Shown here piece after piece: positions 49,912 to 58,186 of a DNA stretch of 60,939 nt. Numbering within the stretch: position 1 is the stretch's first letter; each line of letters starts with the position of its first letter. The notes below the pieces were generated by a model. That model did no database searches and was not told the origin of the DNA. It worked only from the letters and a program-made list of their open reading frames with translations. Both the position numbers and the translations under genes were made by a program. The DNA is from Saccharothrix sp. (lineage in GTDB: Bacteria > Actinomycetota > Actinomycetes > Mycobacteriales > Pseudonocardiaceae), in the NCBI RefSeq assembly GCF_031180885.1, contig NZ_JAPSLK010000049.1, forward strand, positions 1 through 60,939. Direction: 5' to 3'.

Positions 49912-51252
49912 ATGTCAGACCTCACCGCGCAGGACACCGAGTTCGGGCGGAGGGTGGTCGCCAAAACCGCCCGGCGCCTCATCCCCCTGATGGCACTGCT
50001 GTACTTCATCAACTACGTCGACCGCGTCAACGTCGGCTTCGCCGCGCTCACGATGAACGCGGACCTCGGTCTCACCGCCACCGTCTTCGGCCTCGGTGCG
50101 GGCCTGTTCTTCCTGGGGTACTTCGTGTTCGAGGTGCCGAGCAACCTCGCGTTGCACCGCTTCGGCGCGCGGCTGTGGATCACCCGGATCGTCGTGTCCT
50201 GGGGCCTGGTGGCGGCGGCGATGGGCTTCGTGCAGGGGCCGACCAGCTTCTTCGTGGTGCGCGTGATCCTGGGCATCGCGGAGGCGGGTTTCTTCCCGGG
50301 CATGATCCTGTACTTGACCTACTGGTTCCCGCGTCGCGACCGCGCTCGCATGACGTCGCTGTTCTACGCGGCCCTGCCGCTGTCGACGGTGCTCGGAGCC
50401 CCGCTGTCGACGCTGCTCATCCGGTACGGCGACGGCGTGTTCGGGCTCGCCGGCTGGCGGTTCATGTACATCGTCGAAGGTCTGGCCGCGGTCGCGCTCG
50501 GCTTCCTGGCGTACAAGTTCCTCACCGACCGGCCCGAGAAGGCGCGCTGGCTGAGTGAGGAGGAGCGGGCGTGGCTGACCCGGACCATCGCGGCCGAGGA
50601 CGACGCGGCAGCCAGTGGCCACAAGGTCGGTGCCCTGCGCGCACTGATACACCCGAGGGTCCTGCTGCTCTCGCTGATCTACTTCGGCATCGTGTTCGGT
50701 CTCTACGTGGTCGGCTTCTTCCTGCCGCAGATCGTCCAGGGCTTCCAGACGGCCGCCGGGACGAAGTTCGGCCTGGTCGAGGTCGGTCTGATCACCGCGG
50801 TGCCCTATGCCGTGGCGACGGTGGCGATGCTGCTGTGGAGCAGGCACTCCGACCGCACCGGTGAACGGATCTGGCACGTCGCGCTGCCGGCGTTCGTCGG
50901 CGCGACCGCCGTGGCCGTGTCCCTGCACCTCGGATCGCCGCTGACGACGATGATTGCGATCACCGTGACGGCCGTCGGCATCTTCTGCGCTGTTCCGGTG
51001 CTGTGGCAGCTGCCCTCGACGTTCCTGGTCGGCACGGCCGCGGCGGCGGGCATCGGGTTCATCAACTCGATCGGCAACCTGTCCGGCTTCGCCGGTCCCT
51101 ACCTGGTCGGCTGGCTGAAAGACACCACCGGCTCGTTCCAGGCCGGGATGCTGGTGGTTGCCGGCTTCATGGCGCTGTCCGGTGTGCTCGTGCTGTCCCT
51201 GCGCGGGCGTGCCCCGGCCATCCCGGCGCGGCCCGCGCTGGTCACGGACTGA
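49912..51252 (+). CDS. MFS transporter, anion:cation symporter (ACS) family
   Basis: A 446-residue, 12-helix transporter starting at ATG 49912 after a GGAGACG box. RRLIPLMALLYFINYVDRVN VGFA across helix 1, GLGAGLFFLGYFVFEVPSNL in helix 2 and YWFPRRDRARMTSLFYAA after helix 4 are signatures of the ACS family (glucarate, galactonate, phthalate and tartrate transporters). It lies divergent to the sugar-acid operon and before its regulator, so it most likely imports the sugar acid by proton symport. Confidence 0.92.
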   Translation: MSDLTAQDTEFGRRVVAKTARRLIPLMALLYFINYVDRVNVGFAALTMNADLGLTATVFGLGAGLFFLGYFVFEVPSNLALHRFGARLWITRIVVSWGLVAAAMGFVQGPTSFFVVRVILGIAEAGFFPGMILYLTYWFPRRDRARMTSLFYAALPLSTVLGAPLSTLLIRYGDGVFGLAGWRFMYIVEGLAAVALGFLAYKFLTDRPEKARWLSEEERAWLTRTIAAEDDAAASGHKVGALRALIHPRVLLLSLIYFGIVFGLYVVGFFLPQIVQGFQTAAGTKFGLVEVGLITAVPYAVATVAMLLWSRHSDRTGERIWHVALPAFVGATAVAVSLHLGSPLTTMIAITVTAVGIFCAVPVLWQLPSTFLVGTAAAAGIGFINSIGNLSGFAGPYLVGWLKDTTGSFQAGMLVVAGFMALSGVLVLSLRGRAPAIPARPALVTD

Positions 51253-51301
51253 GGCAGCCGGGCTCGCCCGCCGCGGAGCGCGTGGCATACGATCTCCGCA
51301 A

Positions 51302-51316
51302 GGACATCTGATGTCC
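51302..51316. promoter_or_regulatory. Palindrome upstream of the GntR gene
   Basis: GGACATC-t-GATGTCC, a 7-bp perfect inverted repeat with a single central base, lies 15 bp before the GntR ATG. It shares the ATCTGATG core with the site at 49866 and may be an autoregulatory operator. Confidence 0.5.
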
Positions 51317-51331
51317 GCCACCGGAGGTTCC

Positions 51332-52054
51332 ATGCCACGCGCCCCGCTCGCCGACGACCTGGCCGACCAGCTCCTCGACCAGATCGTCGACGGCCGCTAC
51401 CCACCGGGTTCCGCACTGCCGAGCGAGACCGAACTCGCCGAGAGCGCGAACGTGAGCAGGCTGACCGTGCGCGAGGCGATCAAGGCCTTGCGCGCCCGCA
51501 ACGTGGTCCGGGTGGAACGTGGCCGCGGCACCTACGTGAACCCGCCGGACCGCTGGATGGCGCTGGACGCGGTGCTGCGCGCGGCCCGCTCGCTGCCAGG
51601 GGCCACCGCCGAGGGCATCCCGTACCGGCTGCTCGAAGCGAGGCGGATCATCGAGGTCAGCGTCGCGGAACTGGCGGCGGCCCGGCGCACCGACCACGAC
51701 CTCGCCGAGATGCAGAAAGCCATCCAGGACATGGTGGACACGGCGCGCGCCGGTGACGTGGACGGTTTCGTGACCGCCGACATAGCGTTCCACCAGGCGG
51801 TGCTCGACGCCGCGGCGAACCCGTTCATCTCGGTGCTGTTCGATCCGCTGGGCCAACTCCTGGTGCAGGCCCGCAAGCAGACCTCGTCGCACGCCGAGAT
51901 CCGTGAGCACGCCATCGAACACCACCGCAACGTGCTCCAGGCGATCCGCGCCCAGGACCCCGAGCAGGCCCGCTGGGCGATGCACGGCCACCTGCGCCAG
52001 ACGGAGAACGACCTCGGGACGTACGTCTTCGACCGCAACCCCGACCGGACCTAG
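51332..52054 (+). CDS. GntR family regulator, FadR/FCD subfamily
   Basis: A 240-residue regulator. The winged helix is at residues ~8-70 (LADQLLDQIVDGRYPPGSAL, then LAESANVSRLTVREAIKALR and RVERGRGTYV). The FCD ligand domain is at ~90-230, with metal-binding residues expected in DIAFHQAVLDAA and IEHHRNVLQAIR. A GGAGG box lies five bases before ATG 51332; the ATG 21 bases upstream is within the palindrome and less likely. It probably represses the divergent sugar-acid genes and transporter until the substrate or an intermediate binds. Confidence 0.92.
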   Translation: MPRAPLADDLADQLLDQIVDGRYPPGSALPSETELAESANVSRLTVREAIKALRARNVVRVERGRGTYVNPPDRWMALDAVLRAARSLPGATAEGIPYRLLEARRIIEVSVAELAAARRTDHDLAEMQKAIQDMVDTARAGDVDGFVTADIAFHQAVLDAAANPFISVLFDPLGQLLVQARKQTSSHAEIREHAIEHHRNVLQAIRAQDPEQARWAMHGHLRQTENDLGTYVFDRNPDRT

Positions 52055-52401
52055 CCGCACGCCGAGCCGACCCGCACCGCCGCGCGGCACTCACCGAGGA
52101 CTCGCCTTTCGCCATACCCGCGTTCCCGGCGTGCTGTCACCCCGGCTCACCGGGCTGATGCTGCCCTCCCTGCTGGCCGGCGGCGCCACCGTCTACCTGG
52201 CGTGCCCGCGGCAGCTGTCCCCGATTCCCCAGTCCGTGCTCGACGCGAGACGGGAGAACACGACCGCGGCCGCGCAGGCCGACGACTTCCTCGACCTTGA
52301 CGACGAGACCGAACGACTTCCTTCGTTTCAGGACCGATACGGCCGCACGGCTCAACCCTTCGATCGGACCTTCACACGCGACGACCTGCTGTCGTGACGC
52401 G
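52055..52401. other. Region with a possible short hypothetical gene
   Basis: A plus-strand frame from ATG 52158 to a stop at 52397 would encode 79 residues (MLPSLLAGGATVYLACPRQL ... RTFTRDDLLS). Third-position GC is high in its first half and drops toward the end, and no ribosome binding site is seen. It may be the 3' end of a truncated gene. It converges on the XdhC gene. Confidence 0.3.
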
Positions 52402-53445
52402 TCACGCGCAGCGCGGACGTCTGGCGTTCGTCGTCCGGTCGTGCAACGGCCCTGCTGTGTGCGTGAGTCGCAGGCCCGCGCGGTCCGTCTGGAGAGCGAT
52501 GATCTCCGCGGCGATGGACACCGCGGTCTCTTCCGGGGTGCGTGCTCCCAGGTCGAGCCCGATCGGGGAGGAGAGGGTGGCCAGCTCGTCCTCGGTGAGT
52601 CCAGCGGCGCGCAGCCGGGTCAGCCGGTCGTTGTGGGTGCGGCGCGAACCCATCGCGCCCACGTAGCCGAGATCGGCCCGCAGGGCGATTTCCAGTACGG
52701 GAACGTCGAACTTCGCGTCGTGGGTCAGGACGGCCACGACGGTGCGGGCGTCCACCCTGCCCGCTGCGAGCTCGGCGGCCAGGTAGCGGTGCGGCCAGTC
52801 GACGACGACTTCGTCGGCCTCCGGGAACCGGGCGGTGGTGGCGAACAACGGCCGAGCGTCGCACACCGTCACGCGGTAGCCGAGGAACGCGCCGAGCCGT
52901 GCGGTCGCGCGGGCGAAGTCGATCGCGCCGAACACCAGCATCCGCGGGGGCGGCTGGAAGGTGTGGACGAACTCCCTCGCCGCGGTGGCGGCCTGGAATT
53001 CCGTTGTGTCGGGCCAGATCACGCGATGAGTTCCCACCTGCGCGGCGTCGGGGTGCTCGATGACGGTGGCCAGGGCGACGGACCGGTTGTCGTGCACGGC
53101 CTCGACCAGGGCTCCGAACTCGGGCACGCTGATACGTGAGATCCGGCTGACGAAGACTTCGATGGTCCCGCCGCAGGTCAGGCCCACGGCGAAGGCGTCG
53201 GAGTCGGCGATGCCGAAACGTTGCCGCACAGGCACTCCCTCGACCAGCACGTGCTGGGCCAGTTCGTACACGGCCGCCTCGACGCAACCGCCCGAGATGC
53301 TGCCGGAGACTGTTCCGTCCGCGGCGACGATCATCGTGGTGCCCGGTGGGCGGGGAGCCGAGTACGAGGTGGCGATCACGGTCGCGACACCGACCTCCTC
53401 GCCTCGGCTCCACCGTTCGTACAGGTCGTCGAGAACGTCACGCAT
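52402..53445 (-). CDS. XdhC/CoxI family molybdenum-cofactor insertion protein
   Basis: A 347-residue protein of the XdhC family, which binds and sulfurates molybdenum cofactor for xanthine-dehydrogenase-like hydroxylases. ATSYSAPRPPGTTMIVAADG near residue 26-45, SGSISGGCVEAAVYE near 47-61 with Cys54, and the C-terminal Rossmann part with YVGAMGSRRTHNDRLTRLRA near 265 are characteristic. It is the last gene of the catabolic operon, overlapping the FAH-family gene by eight bases. No molybdenum hydroxylase subunits are in the window, so the enzyme it serves must be elsewhere. Confidence 0.9.
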   Translation of the reverse strand: MRDVLDDLYERWSRGEEVGVATVIATSYSAPRPPGTTMIVAADGTVSGSISGGCVEAAVYELAQHVLVEGVPVRQRFGIADSDAFAVGLTCGGTIEVFVSRISRISVPEFGALVEAVHDNRSVALATVIEHPDAAQVGTHRVIWPDTTEFQAATAAREFVHTFQPPPRMLVFGAIDFARATARLGAFLGYRVTVCDARPLFATTARFPEADEVVVDWPHRYLAAELAAGRVDARTVVAVLTHDAKFDVPVLEIALRADLGYVGAMGSRRTHNDRLTRLRAAGLTEDELATLSSPIGLDLGARTPEETAVSIAAEIIALQTDRAGLRLTHTAGPLHDRTTNARRPRCA

Positions 53446-54322
53446 AGCTGCTCAACTCGCGGGCGACCACGCGGTTGCGGAGCTCGCCGAGGCCGCTCAC
53501 CTCGGTGACCACCTCGTCGCCCGGCTGGAGGAACACCTGGGGCTCACGGGCGTTGCCGATGCCGCTCGGGGTACCGGTGAGGATCACGTCGCCGGCCCGC
53601 AGGGTCATGCCCCAGCTCAGTTCGGCGATGATCCGCTCGAACCGGAACGCGACCTGGGCGGTCGACGCCTCCTGGAGTTGCTCGCCGTTCACCAGGCACC
53701 GCACGGTGAGTGCGTACGGGTCGTCGATCTCGTCCGTGGTGGTGATCCACGGGCCGAGGGGCATGGTCGCGTCGATGCTCTTGCCCTTGAGCCACTGGCC
53801 GCCGTGCCTGCGTTGGAGGTCGCGCTGGGACACGTCGTTGGCGACGCAGAAGCCGAACACGTGCTCCCAGGCCCGTTCCTCGGGGATGGACCGGCCGTCC
53901 TTGCCGATGACGAGCGCGACCTCGGCCTCGTAGTCCCACTTCGCGGAGATGGCCGGATCGAAGGCGATGGGGTCGTGCGGGCCGATGACGGTGTCGGGGC
54001 CCTTGGTGAAGAACGTGGGGTGCCGGGGCCGGTCCGCCGGGTCCTGGCCTTCGCGCTTGCCGCTGGACTCCTCGAAGTGGTCCCAGTAGTTCCAGCCGGT
54101 GCACAGGATGTCGCGGCGGAACCCGCGCAACGGCGCCACGAGCTGCACAGAGCTCAGCGGGACGACGTCGCCGAGGTCGTGCCGGATCGCGGCGAGTGCT
54201 TCGGGACCGCCGCGGACGACGTCGTCCAGCGTCGGGGCCGATGCAGGAAGGACCGCGACACCGTGGTCGTACACCGCTGCGAGGTGCTCCTTGCCGTCCA
54301 CCAGGACGGTGGCGAGCCTCAC
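53438..54322 (-). CDS. Fumarylacetoacetate hydrolase family protein
   Basis: A 294-residue FAH-fold enzyme. LCTGWNYWDHFEES near residue 72, WDYEAEVALVIGKDGRSIPE near 130-149 with the metal-binding Glu-x-Glu, GFCVANDVSQRDLQ near 160 and GDVILTGTPSGIGNAREP near 240-257 are the family core. Members hydrolyse acylpyruvates or hydrate/decarboxylate ring-cleavage products such as 4-oxalocrotonate. It starts with GTG overlapping the RidA stop (GTGA). In this operon it would act late on a ring-opened intermediate. Confidence 0.92.
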   Translation of the reverse strand: MRLATVLVDGKEHLAAVYDHGVAVLPASAPTLDDVVRGGPEALAAIRHDLGDVVPLSSVQLVAPLRGFRRDILCTGWNYWDHFEESSGKREGQDPADRPRHPTFFTKGPDTVIGPHDPIAFDPAISAKWDYEAEVALVIGKDGRSIPEERAWEHVFGFCVANDVSQRDLQRRHGGQWLKGKSIDATMPLGPWITTTDEIDDPYALTVRCLVNGEQLQEASTAQVAFRFERIIAELSWGMTLRAGDVILTGTPSGIGNAREPQVFLQPGDEVVTEVSGLGELRNRVVARELSSYA

Positions 54323-54729
54323 CGCTGCACGTCCTCGGGCAGCACGGCGATGGCGTTGATCTCGATCAGGTAGTCCTTGTTCACGAACTTGGAGACCTCG
54401 ACCATGGTGGAGGCCGGTGCCACGCCGGTGAAGTACTGTCTGCGCACCGCGTGGATCGCGTCGAAGTCCTCCATGTTGCGCACGTACACGTCGACGCGTG
54501 TGATGTCGTCGAGCGTGCCGCCCGCAGCCTTCACCGCTGCCTCGAGGTTCCGGCACACCTGGTGGGTCTGCGCGGTGATGTCACCGACACCGGTGACGCC
54601 GCCGGCGGCGTTGCGGGCGGTCATGCCGGAGATGAACAGCAGACGGCCCTGCGCCGGAGCGACGGTGGCCTGCGCGAAGTGTCCGTTCGGGACGGCGAGG
54701 TCGGGTGAGATGACTTCCTGCTTGGGCAT
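54319..54729 (-). CDS. RidA family (YjgF) deaminase
   Basis: A 136-residue trimeric RidA-fold protein: GRLLFISGMTARNAAGGVTG, then QVCRNLEAAVKAAGGTLDDI, VDVYVRNMEDFDAIHAVRRQ and MVEVSKFVNKDYLIEINAIA. The substrate-binding Arg of canonical RidA (near residue 105) is not obvious; the equivalent region reads PASTMVEVSKF. This group includes 2-aminomuconate deaminases as well as enamine/imine deaminases. In an operon with an FAH enzyme and cupins, hydrolysis of an enamine-type ring-cleavage product is a reasonable guess. Confidence 0.88.
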   Translation of the reverse strand: MPKQEVISPDLAVPNGHFAQATVAPAQGRLLFISGMTARNAAGGVTGVGDITAQTHQVCRNLEAAVKAAGGTLDDITRVDVYVRNMEDFDAIHAVRRQYFTGVAPASTMVEVSKFVNKDYLIEINAIAVLPEDVQR

Positions 54730-54740
54730 GGAGGGCTCCT

Positions 54741-55202
54741 TCAGCGGGCGTCCGCCGGGTCGCTGTACCAGTCGGGCTGGGTGGGGTAGTGCGGTCCGTC
54801 GTAGATCTCGAGCAGCACGGAGTCCTCTTCGGCGACGGTCGGGCCGTGCGCGGCTCCCTTGGGGTTCCAGTAGAAGGCGCCCTCGGTGAGCGTGATGCCG
54901 GTCGGCACGTAGGTGTAGCGGCCGCTCAGGCAGTACATGAACTGGTTCGAGGCGTGGGCGTGCCGGGACGGGATGCCCGATCCCCGCTGGAAGCGCACGA
55001 GTGCGATGGACGCGCCGGTTTCGTCGTCACGCCACAACATCTTGTGCGACAGACCGGCGAGAGTCTTGTCGACCCACCCGAGGTCGCCGGTCTGCAGCAG
55101 GATTTCCCGGAAGCGGCTGAGCGCGCCTTCTTCCTGCGGCACGCGGGCGCGGTCGGCGGCTTCTCCGGAGTACGCCGCGGGCGCCGAGAGGTGCGTCGTC
55201 AT
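54741..55202 (-). CDS. Cupin-domain protein (dihydroxyacetophenone-dioxygenase-like)
   Basis: A 153-residue single-domain cupin. The metal site is GSGIPSRHAHASNQFMYCLS near residue 74-93 and FYWNPKGAAHGPTVAEED near 110-127, giving His-x-His and a distal His. The sequence resembles 2,4'-dihydroxyacetophenone dioxygenase-like cupins. It could be a ring- or side-chain-cleaving dioxygenase, or an isomerase. It starts at ATG 55202, overlapping the next upstream gene's stop by four bases. Confidence 0.82.
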   Translation of the reverse strand: MTTHLSAPAAYSGEAADRARVPQEEGALSRFREILLQTGDLGWVDKTLAGLSHKMLWRDDETGASIALVRFQRGSGIPSRHAHASNQFMYCLSGRYTYVPTGITLTEGAFYWNPKGAAHGPTVAEEDSVLLEIYDGPHYPTQPDWYSDPADAR

Positions 55203-55846
55203 CGGTTCTCTCCCAGGTATTTCAGTTCGATCAGGCGACTGCGGTAGCGGGTGCTTCCCGTGTTGACGAGCTGCTCGACGTCACCGGGCTCGCCGTAGTG
55301 CACGGAGCCGGCCTCGTCGCCGTCGAGCGTGATGACCACGTGCGGGTTGCGGCGCTGGTGGCGGGGGAACGACGCGCCGGGGTCGAGCACGATCTCCCAC
55401 GCGCGCACCAGGTCCGTCTCGAACACGACGTGGTGGCCGGCCGGGTCCCCGCCCGCGGGGGCGGGTTTCGGGACGAGCGCGGGTACCACGTCGCCGACCG
55501 CATGCTCGCCGATGTCGAGCAGCTCGACGAGGCGGTTGCGGTACTGCGTCGGACCGACGTTGGTGAGCATGTGCACCGGTGAGGTCGGCCGGAAGATCAC
55601 GCCACCGACGTACTCGTTCACGTATCGAGGTGGTGCGCCGTCGAGCCAGTCCATCCGGCCGGGGGAGGCCTCGAGGTTCACCACGAGGTACGGGTTGTGG
55701 TGCAGGTGCCACGGCTGGGACTCCCCGGGTGCGAGCGCCACCTCCCACACCCGTACCCGGTCGTTGGCCAGCAGCTCGGTCTGGCCGATGTCGGCGAGCA
55801 CGACCGGTGTCCCGTCCGGGGCGTGCACGGTGGTTCCCGCTGTCAC
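55199..55846 (-). CDS. Two-domain cupin protein
   Basis: A 215-residue protein with two cupin-like halves: GESQPWHLHHNPYLVVNLEA near residue 41-60 and GASFPRHQRRNPHVVITLDG near 157-176. Only the first half keeps the His-x-His metal pair; the second has Arg-His-x-x-Arg, so one domain is probably structural. It starts with GTG 55846, overlapping the monooxygenase stop. The role in the pathway is unknown. Confidence 0.75.
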   Translation of the reverse strand: MTAGTTVHAPDGTPVVLADIGQTELLANDRVRVWEVALAPGESQPWHLHHNPYLVVNLEASPGRMDWLDGAPPRYVNEYVGGVIFRPTSPVHMLTNVGPTQYRNRLVELLDIGEHAVGDVVPALVPKPAPAGGDPAGHHVVFETDLVRAWEIVLDPGASFPRHQRRNPHVVITLDGDEAGSVHYGEPGDVEQLVNTGSTRYRSRLIELKYLGENR

Positions 55847-57435
55847 GTCAGCACTCCTTCCACCGGCGCCCGGCCGGTGATCCGCGTGTACGCCTCGCCG
55901 ACCGGGTCGTGACCGGCGTCGGCGGGGTCGAAGGGCACGATCGCCGCGACGTGTCCGTCCGGGCGGACCAGCACGGCGGTGTTCGGTACGACACCGAGCC
56001 GTCGGGTCGCCGGCTCGCCGGGATCGAACAACGCCCGGTCACGCAGACCGGAATCCATAGGGGCGTCCCAGCGGCTGACCAGGTGGCGCCGCAGCGCGGG
56101 GGAGCCCGCGGGCAGCCGCGGGGTGCGGCGTGCGTCGGCGAAGTACAGCGCCACGAACGCGTCGGCGCACAGGTCGTGGACGTGCACGGCGCCGTCCGGG
56201 CCGAAGAGCCGCACGTCCGGCAGCCGGTCGCCGGCCCGAACCTGGCCGGGTGAGTCACCGGTGGCGATCATCGACCAGTCGTCCGTGCCGTCGACGTCGA
56301 GCCGGACACCCAGCAACGAGCGGGTCATCGCGACGCCCCAGCCGCCACCGGCCATCGCGGACACGCCGTCGTGCCTGCGGTCCATGTAGGCGCGGGCGGC
56401 CTCGGCCATCTCGCCGGAACCCCGGATCGCGACCGGGGACTGCTCCCGCTCGTATCCGTCCAAAATGGACTCGTCGGCCCAGCCTCTCAGCACCCACGCC
56501 AGGCGCCACGGCAGGTTCGACGCGTCGAGCACGCCGGTGTTGAGTCCCAGCGCCCACATCGGGGTGATTAGGTGAGCGGCGTCGCCCAGCAGGAACACCC
56601 GGCCGTCGCGCCAGCGATCAGCCACGCGGTGGTGCACCGGGTAGATGTTGGTGCCCAGGACGCGCAGACCGTCGACGTCGCCGATGAACCGCTTCGCCTT
56701 CGCCACGAGCTCGGCGCGGTCCGGTTCCGGTTTGCCGGGTTCGAGCGGGTAGAGGAACCGCCAGCAGTGCGGCTGCCGCACCAGGATCATCCATTCGGCG
56801 GGGTCGCCGAAGTAGGCCAGGTACGGGTAGTCGCGCGGGTTGGCGACGTCGAGATCCACTTCGAGGTCGACCAACATGTACCGCTGGTCGAGCGTGTGCC
56901 CCTCGACCGTGATGCCGAGCATTTCGCGTGTCCGGGACCGGCCGCCGTCGCAGGCCAGCAGGTACTGCGCGGCGAACCGCCGTTCCCCGTCCGGTGTGTC
57001 GAGGCGGAGCTCGACGTGGTCGGCGTGCTGCTCGAAACCTGTCATCCGGTGTTGCATGTGGACGATGCCGGGCGCCAGCTCCTCCAACCTGCGTCGCAGC
57101 ACGGGCTCCAGGTGGTGCTGCGGGATGTTGACCACGAAGGGAAAGCGGGTGTCCCCGGCCAGCAAGCCGGTGCGCACGCTCTCCCGCGCTTGACCGGTCG
57201 CGCGATCGAGGTCGCCGATCTCGTCGATGCGCAGCGATTCACGCAGCACCGCGTCGACGGCGTCGTACCGGTGGAGCACCTCCAGCGTGCGGGTGAGCAC
57301 GGTGCCGGCTTTGGTGTCCAGCGAGAGCGTTTCGTCGTCTTCGAACACCACGACCGGGATTCCGTGGTGCACCAGGCCGAGTGCGGTGATGAGGCCGACG
57401 GGACCACCGCCGACCACGGCGACGGGCAGGCTCAT
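55843..57435 (-). CDS. FAD-dependent aromatic monooxygenase (PheA/TfdB family)
   Basis: A 530-residue flavoprotein. The FAD motifs are VAVVGGGPVGLITALGLVHH at residues 5-24, the middle DG motif YLLACDGGRSRTREMLGI near 158-175, and GRVFLLGDAAHLITPMWALG near 285-304. The C-terminal ~150 residues form the thioredoxin-like domain of phenol-hydroxylase-type enzymes. It should hydroxylate an aromatic or heteroaromatic ring with NAD(P)H and oxygen. ATG 57435 overlaps the SDR stop by four bases. This is probably the ring-activating step of the operon's pathway. Confidence 0.92.
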   Translation of the reverse strand: MSLPVAVVGGGPVGLITALGLVHHGIPVVVFEDDETLSLDTKAGTVLTRTLEVLHRYDAVDAVLRESLRIDEIGDLDRATGQARESVRTGLLAGDTRFPFVVNIPQHHLEPVLRRRLEELAPGIVHMQHRMTGFEQHADHVELRLDTPDGERRFAAQYLLACDGGRSRTREMLGITVEGHTLDQRYMLVDLEVDLDVANPRDYPYLAYFGDPAEWMILVRQPHCWRFLYPLEPGKPEPDRAELVAKAKRFIGDVDGLRVLGTNIYPVHHRVADRWRDGRVFLLGDAAHLITPMWALGLNTGVLDASNLPWRLAWVLRGWADESILDGYEREQSPVAIRGSGEMAEAARAYMDRRHDGVSAMAGGGWGVAMTRSLLGVRLDVDGTDDWSMIATGDSPGQVRAGDRLPDVRLFGPDGAVHVHDLCADAFVALYFADARRTPRLPAGSPALRRHLVSRWDAPMDSGLRDRALFDPGEPATRRLGVVPNTAVLVRPDGHVAAIVPFDPADAGHDPVGEAYTRITGRAPVEGVLT

Positions 57436-58166
57436 GCCACCTCCTGGGCGAACGACCGTTCCCTGGTCAGCACCGAGCCGGTCATCGTGGCCGCGTCGGA
57501 CAGCAGGAAGAGCAGGCAGTCCACGACGTCTTGTGGCGAGCCGATCCCGGTGGTCGCGGCCCAGTGCTCGCGTTCGCCGCCGGTGGGGTTCGCCGCGCGG
57601 AACTGCGGCGTGTCGATCACGCCGGGGAAGACGACGTTGACCCGCACCCGGTAGTCGGCCACCTCGGCGGCCAGCGACTTCGCGAACGGGATCAGCGCAC
57701 CCTTGCTCGCCGCGTAGGCCGATGCCTGGGCCCGGCCCGCGTGGGCGAGGCCGGAGGAGAACACGACGATGCTGCCGGACCGCTGGGCGATCATGCCGGG
57801 CAACACGGCCTGGGCGCACCACACGACGCCGTCCAGGTTCACCGCGAGCACCCGTCGCCAGACGTCGGGATCCATGCCGACGACGTCGCTGCGCGGCTGC
57901 ACCGCGGCGCCGGCCACCAACGCGTCGATCCGGCCGTGCCTGCGCAGGACCTCGTCGACGGCGAACACGACCGCCTCGCGATCGGACACGTCGACGCGGT
58001 GCTGCTCGACACCGGCGATGCCGTCGAGTTCCTCGGCGTGGGCGACGTCGAAGACCACCGCGGTTCCGCCGCGTTCGGCGAACGCGCGGGCGGTGGCCGC
58101 GCCGATGCCGTTCGCGCCACCGGTCACGACCAGGACCTCGCCCTGGGCGTCGAATGTGGATTTCAT
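57432..58166 (-). CDS. Short-chain dehydrogenase/reductase
   Basis: A 244-residue classical SDR: VLVVTGGANGIGAATARAFA at residues 12-31, NLDGVVWCAQAVLPGM around 107-122, the catalytic Ser in VFSSGLAHAGRAQASAYAAS with Tyr-x-x-x-Lys (YAASK) near 153, and FPGVIDTPQFRAANP. It probably oxidises an alcohol or dihydrodiol, or reduces a carbonyl intermediate. It lies 20 bases after the FAD oxidoreductase gene and overlaps the monooxygenase gene. Confidence 0.93.
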   Translation of the reverse strand: MKSTFDAQGEVLVVTGGANGIGAATARAFAERGGTAVVFDVAHAEELDGIAGVEQHRVDVSDREAVVFAVDEVLRRHGRIDALVAGAAVQPRSDVVGMDPDVWRRVLAVNLDGVVWCAQAVLPGMIAQRSGSIVVFSSGLAHAGRAQASAYAASKGALIPFAKSLAAEVADYRVRVNVVFPGVIDTPQFRAANPTGGEREHWAATTGIGSPQDVVDCLLFLLSDAATMTGSVLTRERSFAQEVA

Positions 58167-58186
58167 CGGTTCTCCTCGAGTTCGAG

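Noticed and set aside
52158..52397. A confident new small protein gene
   Set aside because: No ribosome binding site, falling codon bias and no family; reported only as a possible remnant.
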